From: Sedimentibacter sp. zth1
Lineage (GTDB): Bacteria; Bacillota; Clostridia; Tissierellales; Sedimentibacteraceae
Direction of reading: 5' to 3'
Length of the DNA stretch: 64,000 nt
NCBI RefSeq assembly: GCF_017352195.1
Contig: NZ_CP071445.1
Location: 1,612,001 to 1,676,000 of the forward strand
Shown: positions 7,630-15,981 of the stretch, one piece after another
Layout: each line of letters opens with the position of its first letter
Position numbering within the stretch: the first letter of the stretch is position 1
The notes under the pieces: generated by a model
Databases searched by the model: none
Told to the model about the DNA's origin: nothing
What the model saw: only the letters and a program-made list of their open reading frames with translations
Translations under genes and position numbers: made by a program

Positions 7630-8988
7630 CTACCGAAATAACCTTCTAAGCAAACTTCCTGTTGTTATTGCTATTAGTATTACTCCTATGAACATTTGAG
7701 CAAAACTAACTAATTCTGAACCTATACCTACTGCTTCCATATTCCCATACCCAACTGTTGTAAAAGTCATCATAGAGAAATAGAGACAATCCCAAAAGTC
7801 AGAAATAAATACTCCCCAATCTGTTTCAAGTATCTGTCCAATACTTGTGGGTAGATGATACTCAATAGTATATATATCTGATACTTTTAGACCATCTAAC
7901 ATATAAACAATCGAACTCGAAACAATAAATATTAAGGAAGTTATTAAACCATTCCACCACTTCTCTCCGTACCCACAAGAAATACTAGCTAAGAAAGATG
8001 AAAACTTCTTGAATCCCTTTAAAATCTTATGTCTTAACTTTTTAGCAATAAAATAATGTTCACCATATTCTGATTCTAACCCATTCAATTTAAACTGATT
8101 AGCTATTGAGAAATATGTTTCAGCGTTACTCTTATAATCAGAAATCGTTTCTTCGTTAAGTAAATTTATAGCTATTTTAAGATCTCTTATCTTCTCTACT
8201 ATGTACAACTCATTGAACCATCTTGGTGTTTTGTATCTTTCTTGTTCCCTCATAAAATCATTTAAAATTTTATCTCTTAGAAATTCTTTAATGTATTCTA
8301 TATATTCTATTATATTGGATAAATTTTTAACCTTTTTGATTTGCTTTAAACTTGGAAAGACTGTAAATTCGTTTAAAACTGCAGACAAAGTTGTAAAATC
8401 CGAATTATCAAAACTAATGTCAAAATAATCATATGGCTTAATAAACTTTGCATTTGTTAAGCGAGTTTTATTCTTAAAACTTACCATTTGAAAAGACACC
8501 CTTTCAAACAAAGAGTCTCTTAAATTAATATTATTGAATTCAACTGCTAACATTTCTGAATCTATTATTTTAAGATTTTTTATATCACCACGCTTCTCAA
8601 TCTCCGGTTTAATAATATTTGAATCTTCATCAAAATCATCTGAATCTAAACCTGAGAAGGGGTAATCATTAGTTACTTCTATTTCAAAAAAACTAGATGA
8701 TAGAAATTCACAATTTAAAAGTACCGAATTAAAATCACATACATAAAAAATACAATTCTTGAAGCTTACATTCTTAAATATAACTTTATCAAAAGAACAA
8801 TACTCAAATTTACAATCAATATATTTAACATGTTGAATGAACATATCCTTATAACTACATTTACTATATCGTATGTTATTAAAAGTATGTTTTAAAATCG
8901 GTTTAGAAAATGTTTTGTCTGAGTAAATTGTACTATATGGTTCCAATCTATCTCCAAAGATTTCTTCAATTGATTTATTTGATTCCAT
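7630..8988 (-). CDS. Cassette gene: pentapeptide-repeat protein fused to a two-helix potassium channel
   Basis: The protein has 452 residues. Residues 35-190 contain pentapeptide-like repeats of the A(D/N)LxX type, degenerate but rich in C/F/N at fixed spacing. A cytoplasmic helical region follows, and then a C-terminal ion-channel module: one helix near 345-365, a pore loop with the potassium selectivity filter TVGYG (411-415), and a final helix. The channel should conduct K+ across the cell membrane, with the repeat domain as a cytoplasmic sensor or assembly module. A ribosome binding site AGGAG lies about 12 bases upstream. It is the only gene of its cassette. Domain calls are firm; the role is unknown. 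Confidence 0.87.
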   Translation of the reverse strand: MESNKSIEEIFGDRLEPYSTIYSDKTFSKPILKHTFNNIRYSKCSYKDMFIQHVKYIDCKFEYCSFDKVIFKNVSFKNCIFYVCDFNSVLLNCEFLSSSFFEIEVTNDYPFSGLDSDDFDEDSNIIKPEIEKRGDIKNLKIIDSEMLAVEFNNINLRDSLFERVSFQMVSFKNKTRLTNAKFIKPYDYFDISFDNSDFTTLSAVLNEFTVFPSLKQIKKVKNLSNIIEYIEYIKEFLRDKILNDFMREQERYKTPRWFNELYIVEKIRDLKIAINLLNEETISDYKSNAETYFSIANQFKLNGLESEYGEHYFIAKKLRHKILKGFKKFSSFLASISCGYGEKWWNGLITSLIFIVSSSIVYMLDGLKVSDIYTIEYHLPTSIGQILETDWGVFISDFWDCLYFSMMTFTTVGYGNMEAVGIGSELVSFAQMFIGVILIAITTGSLLRRLFR

Positions 8989-9149
8989 TTATGGTTATTC
9001 TCCTATTCTAAATGTTATTCTCTGTAAAGCATCCATAGTCATTCTAAAATGCAATATTTCTTACATTTTTAGTTTGGAACTTTCCTACATTCCTATTATA
9101 CTATTTACAAAGACCAAAAGGAATACCCCGTAATGAATAATCCAATTGC

Positions 9150-9297
9150 ACTTAACGCCTCTGTGTTCACGACGTCGCTGAACCGGACTTACTTGACTAG
9201 ACCGTCCTGGCGGTGGTCACACCCGGTGAAGGGATGTGGTCTGACTTGCTCCCTTGAACGTTACTACTAAGACCCTTGCGTGAACATATTGTTAGGC
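9150..9297 (-). repeat. attC-like recombination site 9 (type B)
   Basis: The outer boxes ACTTAAC (9150-9156) and GTTAGGC (9291-9297) both fit the integron consensus; the inner boxes are TGTTCACG and CGTGAACA. It has a type B central domain. The flank after it (GTTAGGCG...TGCTTA) complements the flank before site 10 nearly 5 kb away, so everything between is one cassette enlarged by an insertion sequence. Confidence 0.88.
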
Positions 9298-9987
9298 GCA
9301 GTGCTTATGACCTTAGTACGTGCTCTAAATTATATTGGTAATGGTTGTTTTTTATAATTATTTTCCATCATATTATAGTGTTCGATATGACCAGTTTTAT
9401 CAAATATCAATTTAAACATATTGATATAACTATTTATAGTATCTGTCTCATTACACAAAATAAAATCATCATAAACGTCATGTGAACTATCATTAATGCA
9501 AGACAATAAAGATTTGCAAATTATTTTTTCCTCGCCATCAAATTCATCAACTAATTTCTCATAATTTAAACATCCTATTATATTGAAGTAATATTCCAAT
9601 ATCCTTCTCATAGTATTAAAAACTGTAACTCTCCCATCTGAATAGCTATCAAACACATCTTTCCATAATAGCTCATATGTAGTCTTTATAGGATTTTCTT
9701 CAAATTGCTCGATATTTGACACTCCATCCTTTTTCTTTATTATCCAATAGGTTTCATCATTTGATTTATTTTCTCTACTACCTCTATAAGTAATCTCTTT
9801 GTAGAAATATACATTGTGTGTCAATATTAAAATTTGTTTTATTCCGTTTAAATTACCTAAACAATCCTTTATTATATTTTTAACTAAAGTACTAACTGTA
9901 AATAGAACATTACTTGTGTTTTGCAAGTAAAAAATACACAATGTAGCTTCTTTTTTTTGCATAGTGCACTTGCTACAAATTTATATA

Positions 9988-10713
9988 TTATTTTTGATTA
10001 GTTAGTGCTTGTGCAAGCCTGTTGCTTTCACCTGGGAAAGAAACAATGCTCGCATGATGCACAAGTCTATCAATCAAGGCAGCAGTAAGTTTTGTATCTC
10101 CAAAAACCGATGACCATTGACCAAACTCAAGGTTTGTAGTTACAATTATACTTTGCTTTTCATAACATTCTGATATTACATTAAACAATAATTCTGATCC
10201 TATTTTATCAAATGGTACATACCCAACTTCATCTAAAATTAACAATTCATTTTTCTTCAATCTGTTTCTAAATTGACGTATGTTACCCTGATTATATTTA
10301 TATACTAAAGTTTCAACGAGTTCAGAAACCCTAAAAAATTGTACATTTAGTCCTTTCCTGCAAGCCTCTATTGATAAGGCCGTAGCCATATGTGTTTTAC
10401 CAGTTCCTACGTTACCCATTAAAACTATGTTTTCCTTATTTTTTATCCATTCTAATGATATTAATCTTTCTTTGTTACATGTTGATGGAAAGATTATTTC
10501 GTCAAATTTATATCCTTCAAATGTTTTAATTTGAGGAATATTTGATGTTTTTAATAATTTGCTAAGTTTAGCTCTTTTTCTGCCTTCTATTTCAGCATTT
10601 AAAACCTCATAAATATATTCTTTTTGCTTAGTTGTACTAGTTTCAATTAAATCATCTATATATGCTATTTTTAACTGTTTACATATATCCTTTATTGCTT
10701 CATTATTCAACAC
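9988..10713 (-). CDS. istB: IS21 transposition helper ATPase IstB
   Basis: This 241-residue DnaA-like AAA+ ATPase assists IstA in target choice and strand transfer. It has Walker A GNVGTGKT near residue 100 and Walker B LLILDEVGYV near 160, and the usual length for IstB. It overlaps the end of istA by 11 bases, so the two are translationally coupled, which is normal for the family. All motifs are intact, so the element may still be active. Confidence 0.95.
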   Translation of the reverse strand: MLNNEAIKDICKQLKIAYIDDLIETSTTKQKEYIYEVLNAEIEGRKRAKLSKLLKTSNIPQIKTFEGYKFDEIIFPSTCNKERLISLEWIKNKENIVLMGNVGTGKTHMATALSIEACRKGLNVQFFRVSELVETLVYKYNQGNIRQFRNRLKKNELLILDEVGYVPFDKIGSELLFNVISECYEKQSIIVTTNLEFGQWSSVFGDTKLTAALIDRLVHHASIVSFPGESNRLAQALTNQK

Positions 10714-12205
10714 TTACACCTCCATGTGATAATTTATTATATTTGCATAAATTTATTGATGATTCTTTTATATCCTTTGGAGTGTAATTTTCATTTATAT
10801 CACTTTTGTAAATTCCACTATGTTCAGAATTATCGTATAAAGCAGCGGTTATCGTTGAAATACTATTGTTATGATTATATTGTCCTATACATACTGATAT
10901 GTCCTTGATATTGTATACATTTAACCAATTAATACAGGCTGATATTCTTTCTTTTCGAACATCTAAATTTTCTATGCTTATATATTCTTTTAGTTCTTTT
11001 GGTAACATCTTTGTAAATTGTGAATGTATTACACTTCTTGGCTTTTTACTATATCCTTTAAATACTTCTATCCATGGAACCTCATGGATTTTATCTGTAT
11101 ATGGTCTTGGTATTGATGTAATCATGTTATATTTTGTGTCTAATATATCTATTTTGTCCCATGTAACCTTTACAGGAAGGCTTGTACCTATATTGACTCC
11201 AAATATCTTTATATCTGTATTATCTACCTTGATTTCACCGTATTTATTAACAGTTTTACTTTCTAATCTATATATTTCATATTCTGTATCTGGTAACTTT
11301 TTTAAATTCTTTTTATCTTCTTCCCATAATTCATGTATCTTTTGATCTTTTGCGTAATGTACACGTTGCATATCTTTTTTAGTTCTCTTATCAAGTTCAT
11401 TTTCCAATGTTTCAAAGCTTTTAAATATTGGTATTGGAACACAAAAATTTCGTCTTACATATCCACATTTATTCTCTACATTTCCTTTTTCATTTCCAGC
11501 TGCTGCATTGCAAAATATTGATTTAAAGCCATAATGACTTTTAAATCTTAAAAAGCTATCGGTTAATATTCTTTCATCACCTTTTTGTATTTTTACTACT
11601 GCTGCTGATAAATTATCAAACCATATTGACTGAGGCACACCACCTGATTTCTTAAATAGCTTTTTTAATCCTTCTAAAAAACACTCTTGGTTTTCTGATG
11701 GAACTGGTTGTACAAAAGCATTATTGCTATATGGATAGCTTAATACCAATACTTTTACATCGACAAAATTTGCTTCCTTACTAACTTGCATTGTGTAAAA
11801 ATCAACCTGTGCTTCTCCTGGTTCATGTTCAAGCCTTTCATATGACGGTGAACTTTCAATTTTCATTAATGCTTTAGTTTTTTCTACATAGGCACATACT
11901 GTTCTATATCCACCTTTAAATCCATGTTCATTACATAATCTATTATATATTGCTTTCGCTGTATGCCTTTGCTTTTTAGGTACTAATTTATCTTCATTTA
12001 ACCATGTATCAACTATTTCTTTGTATGGTTCCATTACTGGTGATTTTTTTGTTCTCTTTTTTATTGGCTCATTCCAATTATCTTTATCAGCATATTTTTT
12101 TGCTGTTCTCCAATTAATATTTAGCTTTTCTTTAATTTGGTTAATATTTAGGTCTTCAAATTCTCTTAAATATTTGATATAATCTTGTTGAGGCACTTTT
12201 AACAT
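10703..12205 (-). CDS. istA: IS21 transposase IstA
   Basis: This 500-residue DDE transposase catalyses cut-and-paste or circle-mediated transposition of the IS21 element. It has an N-terminal helix-turn-helix region (NINQIKEKLNINWRTAKKY) and an integrase core with the acidic residues in GEAQVDF, WFDNLSAAV and EKGNVENK. The start at 12205 follows AAGGAG. Length and motifs are complete. It lies upstream of and overlaps istB. Confidence 0.95.
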   Translation of the reverse strand: MLKVPQQDYIKYLREFEDLNINQIKEKLNINWRTAKKYADKDNWNEPIKKRTKKSPVMEPYKEIVDTWLNEDKLVPKKQRHTAKAIYNRLCNEHGFKGGYRTVCAYVEKTKALMKIESSPSYERLEHEPGEAQVDFYTMQVSKEANFVDVKVLVLSYPYSNNAFVQPVPSENQECFLEGLKKLFKKSGGVPQSIWFDNLSAAVVKIQKGDERILTDSFLRFKSHYGFKSIFCNAAAGNEKGNVENKCGYVRRNFCVPIPIFKSFETLENELDKRTKKDMQRVHYAKDQKIHELWEEDKKNLKKLPDTEYEIYRLESKTVNKYGEIKVDNTDIKIFGVNIGTSLPVKVTWDKIDILDTKYNMITSIPRPYTDKIHEVPWIEVFKGYSKKPRSVIHSQFTKMLPKELKEYISIENLDVRKERISACINWLNVYNIKDISVCIGQYNHNNSISTITAALYDNSEHSGIYKSDINENYTPKDIKESSINLCKYNKLSHGGVSVE

Positions 12206-14003
12206 CCTTTCGTTCTCCTTCGTTAGTTCTTATCAAACATAACGATAACGGATTGTTTGGTTGTTAGCAAGTGTCTTTTTTTAACATTTTATACTATGCA
12301 TTTTTAGGCGGCTATACTGTGTACTTTTATTATGCCATAAACACATTACTATCTAAACTACAAATTGGGTCGTCGATAACTACTACTTTTTCTCTAGTTT
12401 GCCCTGAAGACTCTGTACTACCTTTAATTAACTGATAATAATATAAAAACGTAATAAATCTATATTCTCCTTCACTAAGTGTCTCTTTAGCATTTGAACC
12501 ATCTTCTCTAACAATTTGATAATATCCTATTTCTGATGATTCTCTTAGTTTAAAACTTGTAAAACCGTTAAGTAATAATATATTATTAATCTCATTAACA
12601 GTGTGAGTAACACTAGTTATTTCAGATTCTTTACTTTTTATTTCGCTTGAAATTTCTTTACTCTTTTCATCTAATTGTTTCTGCTTAGATTTTATCGATA
12701 ATATTCCAGTTTTCTTTCCAGATATTTTTTTATTATAGCTTTCTATATCACTTTTCAATTCATTGTTTATAAACTTCCAAACCTGTGAGGTAAGTTTTAA
12801 TTTCTCATTGTTTAAATTATTAAATAATTCATTATTTTTTACAATTTTTTCATTAATTTGTTTTACTATTAAGTTAAATTCTTTACAACCTTCTCCTAAT
12901 GATTCTAATTCAATTAGAACACTTGGATTACTAATCTTTTCATCTATTTTATTTATATTATTTTTATATTTTTCTTCAATAATCTTTAAAATACTTTTAA
13001 TTTCCTTATTATCATTTATTAAAATAAATTTCTTTATATACTCTATTATTTGGTTTACACAAGTTTGGTATGTTTCTTTAAAAGTAACTAATTGCTTACA
13101 CTGAAGTTCATAAGTTTCATCAAAATACTGTTCAAAAAAACTATTTAATTCATTTGTGTCGACGCTATGTTGACAGAAAGGACACTTACTTTCACTATTC
13201 TTTAAATATGTAATACCTTTTCTAACCCAATCACTATTATTTAGTTTATTTATTAAATCTCCTATTTCTATATCTTGTTTACCTACAATCACTTGCTTTA
13301 ATTTCTTATCATTTTCTAACTCAATAAGTTTTCTAAAATCAAGTTCCTCTTCCAATTTTTTTAATTCTAATTCTTTATTAAATAAATTGTCACTCATCTT
13401 ATATAAATTTTCAAAAGTCAATAATTCTACACTATCATCTATTTTATCAAAACATTTATGAAAAAAATCTACTTTTCTTCCTATGAAACCTGTAAATGAA
13501 TTTTTAAAGACATCCTCATATTTTTTCTTAATACCCCAACATTTTTTAATCATTTCATTTTCACATTCTTGTATTTCTTCTTCTAATTTTTTAATAGATT
13601 TTTTATAACTTTCTACTTCTTTATTAACATTTTTAAGTTCTAAAGTTTTATTCTCTATTAATTCTTTTGCATCTTTTGTGTTTTTCCCTAAAGTAAAAAT
13701 ACCTTTAATTTCTGAGCTTTGAGTAAAATTTTGAGAAACAAAATCCCTATTATAAACTAATGCTTCAACTTTATTTGGACTCCAATCAATATTACATCCT
13801 GTATAATAACTTTCATCTGCAATTACTTTTGATATTGTAGTTTTACCAGAGCCATTACTACCATATATATAATTTATCTTAACTGGATTAATTTCAGTTT
13901 CATTGGAGTAACATGCTGTTTTACTCAATTTAATTTTTTTAATCATATTAATTGTTCTCCTTTAATTTATCTCACATAGTTTGAACTAGATATTAAGCAT
14001 TTC

Positions 14004-14175
14004 GCCTAACGGTCTTGTGTTCACGACGTTTCCCAACGTTACAGGTAGTTCTCAAACCTTAGATAACTCTTATCTTAGGTTTGAGGGCTGCCGACTCGGT
14101 TAGTTGGGGAATGTATGAGGGCTCGTCCCTAGAGTTCACGTTCCTACCCGAATGAACGTGAACATATTGTTATAT
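14004..14175 (-). repeat. attC-like recombination site 10 (diverged type A)
   Basis: The outer boxes are GCCTAAC (14004-14010, fits consensus) and GTTATAT (14169-14175); the inner boxes are TGTTCACG and CGTGAACA. The type A hairpin has changed on both sides: TCAAACCTTAGATA pairs with TATCTTAGGTTTGA where site 6 has GCGACCCTAGATA and TATCTTGGGTTGC. The region after GGGGAATG diverges from other type A sites. The flank after it (GAAT..AATGGC) complements that before site 11. Confidence 0.87.
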
Positions 14176-14315
14176 GCTGGAATCAATGGCGGCCCTAATT
14201 ACTCACTCAAACTACTTATTACTAAAAAATATTTCTTTTATGATTATTCTCTATCTAAATTTTACTATTAATCAAATAATAATAACTACTAAATAATTAG
14301 AATTTTATATACTTA

Positions 14316-14789
14316 TTAGTTAATATATTTTTCAAATCCACTACCATATATACACCACATAATTATTCCCCATACCAAACCTGCCAAAGGCCATATAATA
14401 ATTTGAGTTATAATTGCTATTGTACTTTCAAAAAAAGGTGATATTATAGCTATCATTGTATTTAAGCCCCAGAATAATATTCCATAAATAGATATAAAAC
14501 TTTTCCTTATATTCTTAATATCACAAAATTTACGTTCATTTAATTTTTCTAAATATGACCATTCTAACCTTCCTATTACTATTCCTAATAAATAAGCTAC
14601 TATTAATTTTATGATTGATTGAACAATAAATAATTTTATGTTCTCATTAATATATTTATTTATAAATTCTAAGACAACCAGTAAAAATAATTGAATTGGT
14701 ATTATTTGTTTTAAAGGAAACCCCACAAACATATGCCACTTCATTGTTCTCTTTGATATTTTGTTCCATTTTGAATCTACTTTTCCCAT
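14316..14789 (-). CDS. Cassette gene: small integral membrane protein
   Basis: The protein has about 157 residues with roughly four predicted transmembrane helices (about 25-45, 55-78, 98-120 and 125-148), short loops and a basic N-terminus. I do not recognise the family. The start chosen is the ATG at 14789, with GGAGG seven bases upstream; the longer frame starts upstream of that site. It is the single gene of the cassette between sites 10 and 11. The function is unknown. Confidence 0.75.
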   Translation of the reverse strand: MGKVDSKWNKISKRTMKWHMFVGFPLKQIIPIQLFLLVVLEFINKYINENIKLFIVQSIIKLIVAYLLGIVIGRLEWSYLEKLNERKFCDIKNIRKSFISIYGILFWGLNTMIAIISPFFESTIAIITQIIIWPLAGLVWGIIMWCIYGSGFEKYIN

Positions 14790-14855
14790 TTTTATACCTC
14801 CAAATAACATCAATTCTTTAATTATAGTCTATAATTATATGCCATTTATTCTTGC

Positions 14856-15002
14856 ATATAACGGTCTTGTGTTCACGACGTCACTGAACCGGACACCATA
14901 GCTAGACAATCTTGGCGGTGCTCGCACCCGGTGAAGGGATGTGGTCCGACTTTCCCACTTGAACGTTCCTACTAAGATCCTTGCGTGAACACGTTGTTAT
15001 AG
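14856..15002 (-). repeat. attC-like recombination site 11 (type B, first in the array)
   Basis: The outer boxes are ATATAAC (14856-14862) and GTTATAG (14996-15002); the inner boxes are TGTTCACG and CGTGAACA. It has a type B central domain. GTTATAG is the exact complement of CTATAAC at 15843-15849, the junction of the first cassette with the putative attI. Confidence 0.88.
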
Positions 15003-15043
15003 GGAGTTTCCGTTGACTGCATAACATCTACTTTAAATATTAA

Positions 15044-15751
15044 TTATTTATACTTTTTTAAAATACTATGTAAATTTCTTACTACAATATGGTCTCTACA
15101 TGTAAGTTTATGATATATATAATCCCTTAATTCTCTACATATAAGGTAAGTTTTAATTCCCAATTTTTTTGCTCCATCACAATTTGTAATGCTGTCATCA
15201 ACAAAAATAGCTTCTTCTGGTAATATATTTAATTCATTTAATGCAGTTTCATACATTAATTGATTTGGTTTAGTTACTCCTATCAAAGATGATATAACAA
15301 AAGATGAAAAGTAGTCTCTGAACCCCGCTTTAATATAAACATTCTCTAATGATGGCCATGCATCCGATACTACTGCTAATCTATATTTATTATTTAAAAT
15401 TGGTAAAACATCGTAAACATCATCAAAAAATTGATATTTGTCATAGTTATATACTAAATCCTTTGCTATATATTCTATATCTTCATTATTCAAATTAAGT
15501 TCTGGTAAATTTTCAAAGAAAATTTTATAATATTTAAGGAAATGATAATATTCATCTTCTTCTGTTTTTATTAGTAACTGCTTAGACATATAATCCCCAG
15601 CTTTTGAAAAAGCTTTATTTACTTTTTTTGTTAATTGATTAAATATTTTTTTATCTACCTTACTAAAAAAATTTGGTGTAATAAACCAATGACCAGTTCT
15701 TGGTCCATTTAACACTCTACCAGAATCAATCAAAATACCTTTAATACTCAT
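15044..15751 (-). CDS. Cassette gene: HAD-superfamily hydrolase
   Basis: The protein has 235 residues and belongs to the haloacid dehalogenase superfamily of phosphatases and dehalogenases. Motif I is LIDSGRVL near residue 8; the nucleophile Asp is present, but the usual second Asp (acid/base in phosphatases) is Gly. Motif II is VVSDAW, motif III the Lys in GVTKPN, and motif IV FVDDSITNCDGA. A helical cap lies between I and II. Loss of the second Asp suggests either altered chemistry or a dehalogenase-like or regulatory role. AAGGGG precedes the start. It is the cassette nearest to the integrase, which in integrons is the most recently inserted position. Confidence 0.88.
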   Translation of the reverse strand: MSIKGILIDSGRVLNGPRTGHWFITPNFFSKVDKKIFNQLTKKVNKAFSKAGDYMSKQLLIKTEEDEYYHFLKYYKIFFENLPELNLNNEDIEYIAKDLVYNYDKYQFFDDVYDVLPILNNKYRLAVVSDAWPSLENVYIKAGFRDYFSSFVISSLIGVTKPNQLMYETALNELNILPEEAIFVDDSITNCDGAKKLGIKTYLICRELRDYIYHKLTCRDHIVVRNLHSILKKYK

Positions 15752-15976
15752 TTTATTTTCCCCTTCATTATATCTATATTAAAAATATTCAAACAATTTC
15801 TTAAAAAGACCCCAAAAATAACACTACAATAATGGATATTTCCTATAACTACTCCTTTCACGACCCAATGGTTCGCTAAAGTGGTTCATATTATGTTTAT
15901 TACGTATGAAAGTTTCGTAATTTATATATTTTTATACTTATTTTTTATACTTATTTTTTATCCTTATTTTTTATAC
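15752..15976. other. Putative attI (primary recombination site) region
   Basis: The core CTATAAC (15843-15849; GTTATAG on the minus strand) joins the first cassette to non-cassette DNA, and its cassette-side bases complement those after attC 11. Seven bases beyond the core is TTCACGAC (15857-15864), the same inner box seen in the attC sites. Unlike them, no long palindrome follows. The non-cassette side also has two TGGTTC direct repeats near 15870 and 15883, and an inverted repeat ATTACG/CGTAAT (15899-15904 and 15916-15921). The assignment is inferred from position and box similarity. Confidence 0.65.
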
Positions 15977-15981
15977 TTATT
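15930..15981. repeat. Four tandem 13-bp repeats beside attI
   Basis: The unit TTTTATACTTATT occurs four times head to tail (15930, 15943, 15956 and 15969), one copy with a single change (ACT to CCT). The last copy covers the stop codon of the integrase gene. The units could be binding sites for the recombinase or simple low-complexity expansion; the sequence alone does not decide. Confidence 0.8.

Larger units (their letters stand above)
9915..12343 (-). mobile_element. IS21-family insertion sequence
   Basis: The ends are imperfect inverted repeats starting with TG; the shared inner block is TACACA-x-T-x-TAGC (around 9935-9947 and 12311-12324). The flanks carry the direct repeat CATTACT (9908-9914 and 12344-12350), or 8 bp counting one more base shared with the element end. 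Inside are istA and istB on the minus strand. The element sits in the RloC-like cassette gene, and precise removal restores its reading frame. Confidence 0.93.
9330..13946 (-). pseudogene. Cassette gene: RloC/PrrC-like AAA_13 ATPase split by an IS21 insertion
   Basis: Removing 9915-12343 and one copy of the target duplication joins 12351-13946 to 9330-9914 in frame, giving a 726-residue ATPase. The N-terminal part has Walker A GSNGSGKTT (about 29-37), a YNRDFV segment, long coiled coils flanking a zinc-hook-like CPFC (255-258), an LSEGE signature and Walker B VVVIDDPICSLD. The C-terminal part has the ILTHN switch histidine, then RRILE and SSHD, which could supply the Arg-Glu-His triad of PrrC/RloC anticodon nucleases. 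Intact members act in anti-phage defence by cutting tRNA. The insertion falls just after Walker B, so the present gene should be dead. The start at 13946 follows AGGAG. The ATPase family is firm, the nuclease role inferred. Confidence 0.85.

Noticed and set aside
9330-9962. An independent gene
   Set aside because: Its first residues are encoded by the IS21 end, and the rest completes the AAA_13 ATPase after Walker B.
12330-13946. A complete 538-residue ATPase
   Set aside because: Its last residues and stop come from the IS21 end; the true gene continues at 9914-9330.
511-15002. CRISPR array or ordinary interspersed repeats
   Set aside because: The repeats are 135-206 bp, far apart, folded and of three internal types, with genes between them and matched cassette ends; this is not CRISPR-like.
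511-15002. The repeats as transcribed riboswitch or non-coding RNA genes
   Set aside because: They lie at the 3' side of each gene, carry recombination-type core boxes, and their flanks track cassette boundaries, which a regulatory RNA does not explain.
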